Assembly: GCA_013202515.1 (NCBI GenBank)
Contig: JABMRN010000093.1
Coordinates: 1-5,350 of the forward strand
From: Candidatus Omnitrophota bacterium
Lineage (GTDB): Bacteria > Omnitrophota > Gorgyraeia > JABMRN01
Direction of reading: 5' to 3'
Length of the DNA stretch: 5,350 nt
A program made the translations under genes and the position numbers. This document shows, piece by piece, positions 1-4,745 of this stretch (within the stretch, counting starts at the first letter, position 1; every line of letters begins with the position of its first letter). The notes beneath the pieces are model-generated. The model saw only the letters and a program-made list of their open reading frames with translations. It had not been told where the DNA came from and made no database searches.

Positions 1-2
1 AT

Positions 3-599
3 CTAGGAAAATACCTTTCACTCATAATACTAGAAAGTAAACGCTACAGACTTAAGATTTTAGCCTATTGCCTCATGCCAAATCACGTTCATTTTATAGG
101 AATACCAGAAAAAGAAGATTCACTCGGCAATGTTTTTAAATATGTCAATATGAAGTATTCCCAATATCACAATAAGAAGATTCACTCAAGGGGACATTTA
201 TTCCAACAGCGATTTTTCTCATGCGTAATGGATGAAGCTTATACTATTGCGTGTGCGCGTTATATCGAAAGGAATCCTGTACGGGCAAAATTGGTAAAGA
301 AGCCATGGGAGTGGAAGTGGTCAAGTGCCAGGCTACATTGCCAAAAGGAGGGGGAGAGTGAGGATATTTTGGAAGCTAACAAATTATTTACTTACATAGA
401 CTACGAACAGAAAAAATGGCAAGAATTTGTAGAATATTCAGATGATGCAGAACAAGTTAACAAAATAAAGGAATTAACAACAAGAGGAAGGCCATTAGGA
501 GGACCTCAGTTTGTTAAAAAGCTTGAGGCAAAACTTAACCGTGTTTTTAGCTTTAGATCAAGAGGAAGACCAAAGAAGCGTAAGAGAGAAGAAGTGTAG
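3..599 (+). CDS. REP-associated tyrosine transposase (RAYT / Y1 IS200-like), 5' end outside window
   Basis: The reading frame is open from the first complete codon at position 3, so the gene begins upstream; the ATG at 75 is internal. The visible part is 198 residues and the family is usually about 220-250, so roughly 30-40 N-terminal residues are missing. The HUH metal-binding motif is in CLMPNHVHFIGIP (H28 and H30 of the visible part). The likely catalytic tyrosine lies in the family motif YIERNPVRAKLV (Y87 of the visible part), followed by the typical KPWEWKWSSARLH stretch. The C-terminus has the RGRPLGG segment common in this family and ends in a basic, AT-hook-like SRGRPKKRKR tail. Known RAYT proteins are single-copy, chromosomally domesticated single-strand transposases that cut and join at REP palindromes. 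REP-like palindromes lie immediately downstream and elsewhere in this window, which fits. No IS ends are visible, so it is probably a housekeeping RAYT and not a complete insertion sequence. Confidence 0.93.
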   Translation, partial: LGKYLSLIILESKRYRLKILAYCLMPNHVHFIGIPEKEDSLGNVFKYVNMKYSQYHNKKIHSRGHLFQQRFFSCVMDEAYTIACARYIERNPVRAKLVKKPWEWKWSSARLHCQKEGESEDILEANKLFTYIDYEQKKWQEFVEYSDDAEQVNKIKELTTRGRPLGGPQFVKKLEAKLNRVFSFRSRGRPKKRKREEV

Positions 600-608
600 G
601 GAAAAATA

Positions 609-651
609 GGTGTCTGTCCCTAATTTGCCTAACTTGGCGGTCCCTAATTTG
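609..651 (+). repeat. REP-like repeat pair with GTCCCTAATTTG units
   Basis: The 12-base unit GTCCCTAATTTG occurs at 616-627 and again at 640-651, a 24-base period. The first copy sits in GGTGTCTGTCCCTAATTTG (609-627). The cluster begins 10 bases after the transposase stop codon. The core GGT-n-TGTCCC-n-ATT recurs in reverse orientation at 3631-3670. Location beside a RAYT gene suggests a RAYT-mobilised REP-like element; that role is inferred. Confidence 0.6.
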
Positions 652-677
652 GCGACATTTTCCGCCGCCAAAATTTT
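648..677 (+). terminator. Inverted repeat, possible terminator of the transposase gene
   Basis: TTTGGCG (648-654) and CGCCAAA (666-672) form a perfect 7-bp stem with an 11-base loop, followed by ATTTT and, a few bases later, TTTTT (682-686). A competing pairing of GGCGG (636-640) with CCGCC (662-666) is also possible. It could end transcription of the transposase gene, or it could simply be part of the REP-like cluster. The T-tract is short, so the terminator reading is tentative. Confidence 0.35.
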
Positions 678-732
678 GCCTCTTTTTGCCTGAAGGCCTT
701 GCCTGACCTGCTGCCTCACAGCCCTATGCGGC

Positions 733-760
733 TTGACTAATTCTTTAAAATCATTATACT
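733..760 (+). promoter_or_regulatory. Sigma70-type promoter for the HTH / radical SAM / hydrolase operon
   Basis: A -35 box TTGACT (733-738) and a -10 box TATACT (755-760) are separated by 16 bp. Each differs from consensus at one position. Transcription would start near 767, leaving a leader of about 47 bases before the ATG at 814. No other good promoter is seen inside the operon. Confidence 0.62.
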
Positions 761-762
761 CC

Positions 763-796
763 TTTTATAGGGTGATAAAATAGTATAAAATTTATA
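763..796. promoter_or_regulatory. Two AT-rich palindromes at the transcription start (candidate operators)
   Basis: TTTTAT (763-768), spacer AGGGTG, then ATAAAA (775-780) is a perfect 6-6-6 inverted repeat spanning the predicted start site. TATAAA (784-789), one A, then TTTATA (791-796) is a second perfect palindrome. Either could be the binding site of the HTH protein encoded directly downstream. AT-rich DNA yields such palindromes by chance, so the operator role is a guess. Confidence 0.28.
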
Positions 797-813
797 AAAC
801 TTGTATATGGGCT

Positions 814-1023
814 ATGAAAAGCGATATTCTTACTCTTAAAGAGGTTGCGAAATACCTTAAGCTGAATACTATTACTACATATCGACTTGCACAGCAGGGA
901 AAGCTCCCGGCTGTTAAGATCGGAGGCCAATGGCGGGTTAGGCTTTCTAGCCTAAATAAGTGGCTTGCGAAGAAAGAGCCTGTTAAAAGAATAAGCAGAT
1001 ACAAATACTCAAGGGGATCATAG
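814..1023 (+). CDS. Small excisionase-family helix-turn-helix DNA-binding protein (HTH_17 / MerR-like)
   Basis: This 69-residue protein is essentially one winged-helix domain of the excisionase/HTH_17 type. Residues about 6-16 (LTLKEVAKYLK) form the first helix, 18-28 the recognition helix (TITTYRLAQQG), and 33-43 the wing with the family signature KIGGQWRVR, followed by LNKWL. The tail after residue 53 is basic. No other domain is present. It is the first gene behind the 733-760 promoter, and its TAG stop shares one base with the GTG of the next gene, so it is probably a transcription regulator of its own operon. No in-frame start lies upstream before a stop at 781-783, so ATG 814 is the best start, although the Shine-Dalgarno signal is poor (TATGGG just before it). 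Proteins of this family also serve as recombination directionality factors for phage integrases, but no integrase is seen here. It is a paralogue of the protein at 4530-4724. Confidence 0.88.
   Translation: MKSDILTLKEVAKYLKLNTITTYRLAQQGKLPAVKIGGQWRVRLSSLNKWLAKKEPVKRISRYKYSRGS
1011..1016 (+). promoter_or_regulatory. Ribosome binding site that fixes the GTG start at 1023
   Basis: AAGGGG lies 6 bases before GTG 1023, inside the last codons of the HTH gene. The next in-frame ATG is at 1092 (Met24). Using it would delete the first beta strand of the cobalamin-binding domain, so the GTG is clearly preferred. Confidence 0.7.
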
Positions 1024-2657
1024 TGCCAAAGGCAGATAAAAAACCAGTCGTGCTTATATCGTTATATCATTATGACAGCTTCTCTGTCAGGATGCTTTAT
1101 TCCTACCTTAAGAGTAAAAATATACCTGTCTATTTCCTTGGTTTTAAACGGATGAAACAAAAGCCTACACGAACACTCAAAAATGATTACGTTGAACTGC
1201 ACGATTACCACGATGATGTTACTGAACAGGATATAATAGCACTGATAGACACGCTAAAGGAGCTCGATCCAGCTTTAATCGGCATCAGCCTACAATCCTC
1301 TCATTTACAATTGGCACGAATCCTAACCCAAAAGATAAGATCATCTTTAAGCGCTCCTGTTCTTTGGGGTGGATCTCATCCATCAATAGATCCTGAAAGT
1401 TGCATCAAAGAAACAGATATAGTATGCGTTGGAGAAGGGTTTGACCCTCTAGTTGAAGTGTATAATAGCATTTCATCTAATAAGGATTATTGTGATATAA
1501 AAAATATATGGATAAATCGAAATGGCAATGTCAAAAGAAACGACTTAAGGCCTCTTATGAAGGATATTGACGTATTGCCACACCCTAGTTTTTCACCGGA
1601 ACATAAGATCTATATCGATGAGGGTAAAGTCCAAAAAGATAAGAATATAGACTATTTTGGGTTTGGCTTTACAGACGAGCCTTTGGTAACATTTCATCAG
1701 ACTATGACATCATTCGGGTGTCCGCTTCGGTGTTCATTTTGTATAAACTCCTTACCATATGACCGCTACAGGCGTAGGAGCCCTCAAAATGTAATTAAAG
1801 AGCTAATACATGCAAAAAAAGTCAATGAAAGTTTAAAAATTGTGTTTTTTTGGGATAACATTCTTGGAGTAGATAAAAAGTGGTCTTTTGAGTTTGCAGA
1901 ACTTTATAAAAAAGAGATTTCACTTCCGTTCTTTGCATACAGCCATCCGCTATTTATTGATAGAGAAATAATGAAGGTTCTGCGCCAGGCAGGCTGGTCA
2001 ATTACCGTCATGGGCATTCAAAGTGGGTGCGAGAGGTTACGCAAGGACCTATATGCTCGCAAAGAAACTAACGAACAGGTAATGGAGGCTACAAAGCGCC
2101 TTAACGAATTAAGGAAAATAAAATCCCCAAGAAAATATTTTAGAATATATTACGATTATGTAAAGAACAATCCCATTGAGGGGAAGAAAGACCTAACAGA
2201 GAGCCTGGACTTATTTCTTAAGTTTCCGAAAGGGTTTATTTTCCAGGCATTTAATCTATCGTTTTTCCCGAATTATCCGTTAACTAAGTACTTCCTTGAT
2301 CATGGGCTTATAAGCGAGAAACATATGGAAGGCGGTATTGGCGGGACCTCTGCTGCGAACTGGATTACTACATTTGATTCAAAAAAGAAGTATAGAGGCT
2401 TTTTGAGGCGCCATGAGTATTATTACCTTTTGTTTTCATTGGCGCAGTATAAATCATTCCCAAATTTTTTGATTAAATATATTGAGAAGAAAAAACTGTT
2501 TATGAATAGGCTGGTAGTTTTATACACGATTTGCCGTATCGTAAGATTCCTAGAGCTGACATTGCGTATTTCGAATTATTATTGGTTGTGGGAAGTTATT
2601 ACCATAATCCCGCTCAAAATGAAACTAAAGAAACGTACTTTAATACGATATGAATAA
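1023..2657 (+). CDS. Cobalamin (B12)-binding-type radical SAM protein, substrate unknown
   Basis: This is a 544-residue enzyme with two recognisable domains. Residues about 8-150 are a B12-binding Rossmann-type domain: VVLISLYHYDSFSVRML at the N-terminus, then ALIGISLQSSH, the VLWGGSHPSIDPE segment (113-125) and DIVCVGEGFDPL (132-143). Residues about 222-430 are a radical SAM barrel with the 4Fe-4S motif CPLRCSFC (C233, C237, C240) and the SAM-contact stretch MGIQSGCERLRKDLY (330-344). The last 90 residues or so are rich in aromatic and basic residues, with a hydrophobic stretch around 497-530, and match nothing I recognise. The classical DxHxxG cobalamin motif is not seen at its usual place after the first strand, so cobalamin, if bound, may lack a protein histidine ligand; many radical SAM relatives are like this. 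The family performs methylations and other radical rearrangements on unactivated carbons in lipids, antibiotics and cofactors. The exact reaction cannot be told from sequence. The gene is coupled to the HTH gene upstream (1-base overlap) and to the hydrolase downstream (8-base overlap). Confidence 0.92.
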   Translation: MPKADKKPVVLISLYHYDSFSVRMLYSYLKSKNIPVYFLGFKRMKQKPTRTLKNDYVELHDYHDDVTEQDIIALIDTLKELDPALIGISLQSSHLQLARILTQKIRSSLSAPVLWGGSHPSIDPESCIKETDIVCVGEGFDPLVEVYNSISSNKDYCDIKNIWINRNGNVKRNDLRPLMKDIDVLPHPSFSPEHKIYIDEGKVQKDKNIDYFGFGFTDEPLVTFHQTMTSFGCPLRCSFCINSLPYDRYRRRSPQNVIKELIHAKKVNESLKIVFFWDNILGVDKKWSFEFAELYKKEISLPFFAYSHPLFIDREIMKVLRQAGWSITVMGIQSGCERLRKDLYARKETNEQVMEATKRLNELRKIKSPRKYFRIYYDYVKNNPIEGKKDLTESLDLFLKFPKGFIFQAFNLSFFPNYPLTKYFLDHGLISEKHMEGGIGGTSAANWITTFDSKKKYRGFLRRHEYYYLLFSLAQYKSFPNFLIKYIEKKKLFMNRLVVLYTICRIVRFLELTLRISNYYWLWEVITIIPLKMKLKKRTLIRYE

Positions 2658-3573
2658 GAAAGAAGCTACCGATAGCCAAAATAAGCTTTACTTTAAATTG
2701 CTTAAATCTGAGGAGCGCTACGGAGTAGCTTGTCAACTTCTTACGACTAGAAAAGGATGCATTGTTGAGAGGTATATAGCTAATCCAAGGAGTAAGCTGG
2801 AAATTCTTGCATTCGTCGGTCTCAATATTACGCCTAGCACAAAATATTTCGGTCACTTTCCGTTTAATCTAGCAAAAGAGCTTGGCGCAAATGTTTCGGT
2901 TATATATGAGTTGGGTTGCAGCGTAAAATGTAGTCCCCATTTTAGGCGTTTTACACAATACGAGGCGGAGCAGCAGTTTATTGAAGGTTTTAATATTGTT
3001 AAAGGATTCACCGGTAAGATTATCATCCTTAGCCACAGTGCCTCTACCATAGAGCACCTGAAGTTAATCTTCGATGATAAATATAAGCATTTTACCGAAG
3101 GGCTAAATATTGCAGGTGGAATTATATCCTCAACAGTCACAAATATAGCCGTAGAGCTAAGACGGGTGTGGCCGCGCTATCGCCATATAAACTGGCAACT
3201 GCTCCTTAAAGTTGGCAAGTTTATAGATTTTCCGTTGCCAATATACCCATATTATAGCAAATCATGGCATGCAAAAGATTCAGGCATGAACAATTTGAGT
3301 ATTTGGATCAATACAAGATGTTCATCCTTTTTTCTTAGGACTAACATCAAAAAAATAATCCAAAATGGCAAAAACCCTGGATATCCCCTGTTGCAGCTAT
3401 TGCCTCGGCATGACTGTCTTTTTAGCCCAAGAGGCCAAGAGAGGGTAGAGAAATACATGTCTAAAAAAACAAAAGTATATCTCGTCAAATGCGATGCAGA
3501 GCATAACTTGTTTTTATCCTATGACATGGTCAATATCATGAAAGCTATTAAGGATTATATAAATTTAATCTAA
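2650..3573 (+). CDS. Alpha/beta-hydrolase-fold protein, probable serine hydrolase
   Basis: This 307-residue protein has the elements of an alpha/beta hydrolase in the right order. A strand plus oxyanion-type region is at 51-70 (EILAFVGLNITPSTKYFGHF). The nucleophile elbow is KIIILSHSAS, giving S130 in an S-H-S-A-S context where G-x-S-x-G is usual. An acid follows in LPRHDCLFSP (D255), and a histidine in CDAEHNLFLS (H285). Spacing of Ser, Asp and His fits a catalytic triad. A lid-like insertion spans about 160-245. No signal peptide or clear membrane segment is seen, so it is probably cytoplasmic. ATG 2650 overlaps the end of the radical SAM gene by 8 bases and has no good Shine-Dalgarno, so translation is probably coupled. 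It may cleave or transfer an acyl or ester group on the substrate or product of the radical SAM enzyme. The substrate is unknown, and no close named family is recognised. Thioesterase, esterase or acyltransferase activity are all possible. Confidence 0.75.
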   Translation: MNKKEATDSQNKLYFKLLKSEERYGVACQLLTTRKGCIVERYIANPRSKLEILAFVGLNITPSTKYFGHFPFNLAKELGANVSVIYELGCSVKCSPHFRRFTQYEAEQQFIEGFNIVKGFTGKIIILSHSASTIEHLKLIFDDKYKHFTEGLNIAGGIISSTVTNIAVELRRVWPRYRHINWQLLLKVGKFIDFPLPIYPYYSKSWHAKDSGMNNLSIWINTRCSSFFLRTNIKKIIQNGKNPGYPLLQLLPRHDCLFSPRGQERVEKYMSKKTKVYLVKCDAEHNLFLSYDMVNIMKAIKDYINLI

Positions 3574-3630
3574 AACAAAAATTCTATTTTTCCCTCACTA
3601 TATTAGGGTTTTAGAGACATTGTCCATTTC

Positions 3631-3670
3631 AATCGGGACGGTGACCTAAACTTAATCGGGACAGTGTACC
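3631..3670 (-). repeat. Imperfect direct repeat AATCGGGAC(G/A)GTG(T)ACC, REP-like
   Basis: AATCGGGACGGTGACC (3631-3646) and AATCGGGACAGTGTACC (3654-3670) are two copies with a 23-base period. Read on the - strand they are GGTCACCGTCCCGATT and GGTACACTGTCCCGATT. These match the core of the 609-627 motif, GGTGTCTGTCCCTAATT, in the opposite orientation. This is a small intergenic repeat family of the kind associated with RAYT genes. Confidence 0.6.
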
Positions 3671-3695
3671 CCGCACCGGAATTTTCCCCCTGCCT
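3658..3695 (+). repeat. REP-like unit: hyphenated palindrome plus conserved tail (copy 1)
   Basis: GGGACA (3658-3663), a central G, then TGTACCC (3665-3671, one bulged A) form a short hairpin. Five bases later comes the tail CGGAATTTTCCCCCTGCCT (3677-3695). The same arrangement, with a different palindrome but a nearly identical tail, occurs at 4404-4439. A palindrome followed by a fixed tail in two separate intergenic regions suggests a defined mobile or regulatory unit. Confidence 0.55.
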
Positions 3696-3885
3696 CGTCC
3701 AGCCACTCGCTTCCCCATGCTTGTGCAGAAAGGGGACGTTTCACTTTGCTCTAACCCTTTACATATAGATAGGATATATACTGCCATTTTCCACGCCACG
3801 AGGCTCGGTCCCGCCACAGGTCTCATCTCTTCTGATGCACGAGTTCTTGGCAGATTTTTATTTAACTTTTTTGTGCAAAAACCCC

Positions 3886-3913
3886 TTGCCTTTCTAAAGA
3901 AAAGGTGTATGAT
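3886..3913 (+). promoter_or_regulatory. Candidate promoter for the coiled-coil protein gene
   Basis: TTGCCT (3886-3891) and TATGAT (3908-3913) are spaced by 16 bp, with transcription expected near 3920, about 23 bases before the ATG at 3943. The spacer contains a small palindrome, TTTCT-aa-AGAAA (3891-3902), which could be an operator. The -35 box is weak, so confidence is modest. Confidence 0.4.
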
Positions 3914-3942
3914 AAAACTTATCAAGTAAAAGGAGCGAAACG

Positions 3943-4293
3943 ATGAAGAAGAAAGCTACCCAAAAAATCAAACCTACCCCCGAATACGATTCTGAAAGGG
4001 AGACCAGGGTATTATTAGAAGAGGTGGGGTCTGATGTAAAAAAGATTGCCGAACAAGTTGGATCAAATTCACTGGAACTGATGAAATTAGGCAAGATGGA
4101 AAAAGACATAGTAGAAGTAAAGTCTGAACTGGGGACTGTTAAAATAGCAGTTATGGAAAATAGCAGAGGAATTAGAGGGAATAGCGCAGGAATTCAAGAG
4201 AATAGCAACAGATTAGACAGAATCGAAAAAAAGCTTGATACCGTCACAACCGACCTCGAAAAACGTGTCGGAAAACTTGAAGTAGTACGGTAG
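3943..4293 (+). CDS. Small coiled-coil protein of unknown function
   Basis: This 116-residue, highly charged protein is predicted by eye to be mostly alpha-helical coiled coil after a basic, proline-containing N-terminus (MKKKATQKIKPTPEYDSERE). Heptad-like hydrophobic spacing is visible at about 22-40 (VLLEEVGSDVKKIAEQV), 52-72 and 91-114 (LDRIEKKLDTVTTDLEKRV). Residues 73-93 are three consecutive 7-residue repeats starting with Asn-Ser (NSRGIRG, NSAGIQE, NSNRLDR). They are encoded by 21-base units from 4159 to 4221 that each begin AATAGC. There is no signal peptide, membrane segment or enzyme motif. A strong ribosome binding site, AAAAGGAG (3928-3935), ends 7 bases before the ATG, which supports real translation. 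The gene stands alone between two intergenic regions. A role as an oligomerising adaptor or structural protein would fit but is not shown. I do not recognise a named family. Confidence 0.78.
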   Translation: MKKKATQKIKPTPEYDSERETRVLLEEVGSDVKKIAEQVGSNSLELMKLGKMEKDIVEVKSELGTVKIAVMENSRGIRGNSAGIQENSNRLDRIEKKLDTVTTDLEKRVGKLEVVR

Positions 4294-4345
4294 TTGTACG
4301 TATTCTTACCCTGGCGATATAACCCTACCCAAAATAGTCGTCCAC

Positions 4346-4402
4346 CATGCAAATTCTAACCCGCCAAAGGTGCCTGGCACTTTCATGCGAATTTTCCGGC
4401 AA
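4346..4402 (+). repeat. Direct repeat flanking the GTGCCTGGCAC palindrome
   Basis: CATGCAAATTCT followed by CCGCCAA (4346-4367) and CATGCGAATTTTCCGGCAA (4384-4402) are imperfect direct repeats. Between them lies the perfect hyphenated palindrome GTGCC-T-GGCAC (4370-4380), whose outer A/T pairs extend it with one G-T mismatch. The arrangement belongs to the REP-like cluster between 4294 and 4440. Confidence 0.45.
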
Positions 4403-4403
4403 T

Positions 4404-4439
4404 AGGGTCAGACCCTTTCAACGGAATCCCCCCCTGCCT
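4404..4439 (+). repeat. REP-like unit: AGGGTC-A-GACCCT palindrome plus conserved tail (copy 2)
   Basis: AGGGTC (4404-4409), a central A and GACCCT (4411-4416) form a perfect 6-bp-arm palindrome. After TTCAA comes CGGAATCCCCCCCTGCCT (4422-4439), which matches the tail of the unit at 3677-3695 except for a T-to-C stretch and one base of length. It lies just upstream of the promoter at 4445-4473. Confidence 0.58.
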
Positions 4440-4442
4440 TAT

Positions 4443-4453
4443 TTTTGACAAAA
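4443..4453. promoter_or_regulatory. Palindrome overlapping the -35 box (candidate operator)
   Basis: TTTTG-A-CAAAA is a perfect palindrome with a single central base covering the -35 element of the second HTH promoter. A repressor bound here would block RNA polymerase. It may be coincidental, because TTGACA next to T and A runs produces part of this symmetry automatically. Confidence 0.25.
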
Positions 4454-4473
4454 TGAGATTCGTGTGGTATACT
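4445..4473 (+). promoter_or_regulatory. Near-consensus extended -10 promoter for the second HTH / methyltransferase operon
   Basis: A perfect -35 box TTGACA (4445-4450) and a -10 box TATACT (4468-4473) are separated by the optimal 17 bp. A TG one base before the -10 box (4465-4466) gives an extended -10 element. Transcription should start near 4480, about 50 bases before ATG 4530. This is the strongest promoter in the window. Confidence 0.78.
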
Positions 4474-4529
4474 TTAGTTTACTGTTATGTACGTTTGTGT
4501 CAATTATTGTCGGTTAAAGGAGAGGCTAG

Positions 4530-4724
4530 ATGAGAGACAAAGATGAGTTTATTACTTCAGAAGAAGCCAGCGTATATCTAAAAGTTAATATTAGAACTAT
4601 TTACAGATGGACTCACGTTGGGGAAATCCCAGCGATGCGGGCTGGAAGGCAATGGAGATTCCGCAAGTCTGAGCTGGATAAATGGCTTAGAAAGCGGGCA
4701 AAGTCAAGGTTTGAAAATAAATAA
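4530..4724 (+). CDS. Small excisionase-family helix-turn-helix DNA-binding protein (second copy)
   Basis: This 64-residue protein is a single HTH_17/excisionase-type winged-helix domain. Residues 7-17 hold the first helix (FITSEEASVYL), 20-31 the recognition helix (NIRTIYRWTHVG), and 36-44 the wing (MRAGRQWRFR), followed by LDKWLRKR and a short basic tail. It aligns without gaps to the 814-1023 protein, with about 23 of 50 residues identical, mostly in the scaffold (YLK, YR, PA, QWR, KWL). The recognition helices differ, so the two probably bind different sites. The ribosome binding site AAAGGAG (4516-4522) is well placed, 7 bases before ATG 4530. The gene ends in tandem stops TAATAA, 21 bases before the methyltransferase start, in the same apparent operon. 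It is likely an autoregulator or local regulator. A role as an excision factor is the alternative, but no integrase is present. Confidence 0.9.
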   Translation: MRDKDEFITSEEASVYLKVNIRTIYRWTHVGEIPAMRAGRQWRFRKSELDKWLRKRAKSRFENK

Positions 4725-4730
4725 TAAACC

Positions 4731-4736
4731 AAAGGA
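4731..4736 (+). promoter_or_regulatory. Ribosome binding site that fixes the GTG start at 4746
   Basis: AAAGGA ends 9 bases before GTG 4746. The next in-frame ATG, at 4758, would be 21 bases away, too far for efficient initiation, so GTG is preferred. The ATG at 4736 is in another frame that closes quickly. Confidence 0.6.
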
Positions 4737-4745
4737 TGCAAAATC

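Larger units (their letters stand above)
3574..3942. other. 369-base intergenic region, no convincing gene
   Basis: The first 45 bases after the hydrolase stop are AT-rich, with no GC-rich stem followed by a T-run, so no terminator for the operon is evident. Positions 3631-3695 carry REP-like repeats, listed separately. Positions about 3696-3880 are open in one frame on each strand (about 70 codons on +, 98 on -). Neither frame has a ribosome binding site, and neither product looks like a protein domain. A further AGGGGACGTTT stretch (3731-3741) resembles the short REP-like motifs. A candidate promoter lies at the right end. Confidence 0.6.

Noticed and set aside
807..839. 10-codon upstream frame overlapping the first HTH start
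   Set aside because: ATG 807 has no ribosome binding site and its peptide shows no leader-peptide character. The overlap is probably chance.
814..1023. Phage excisionase with an attachment site
   Set aside because: There is no integrase, tRNA gene or att-like direct repeat in the window, and the position at the head of an enzyme operon fits a local regulator better.
2853..3140. - strand frame opposite the hydrolase gene
   Set aside because: It is a shadow of the strongly supported hydrolase frame and shows no protein features.
3574..3605. Terminator after the hydrolase gene
   Set aside because: AAAAATTCTATTTTT has only A-T pairs and no GC-rich stem. CCCT...AGGG nearby is a 4-bp stem without a T-run.
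3629..3925. 98-codon - strand frame in the same region
   Set aside because: It runs across REP-like repeats (3631-3695), its product is rich in Arg, Gly and Ser without recognisable motifs, and no - strand promoter or ribosome binding site is evident.
3717..3929. 70-codon + strand frame in the intergenic region
   Set aside because: It has no ribosome binding site, the composition is unlike the neighbouring proteins, no domain is recognisable, and it runs through the candidate promoter of the next gene.
609..4439. CRISPR array
   Set aside because: The repeats come in pairs or as variants with 23-24-base period and no unique spacers of constant length, and no cas genes are present.
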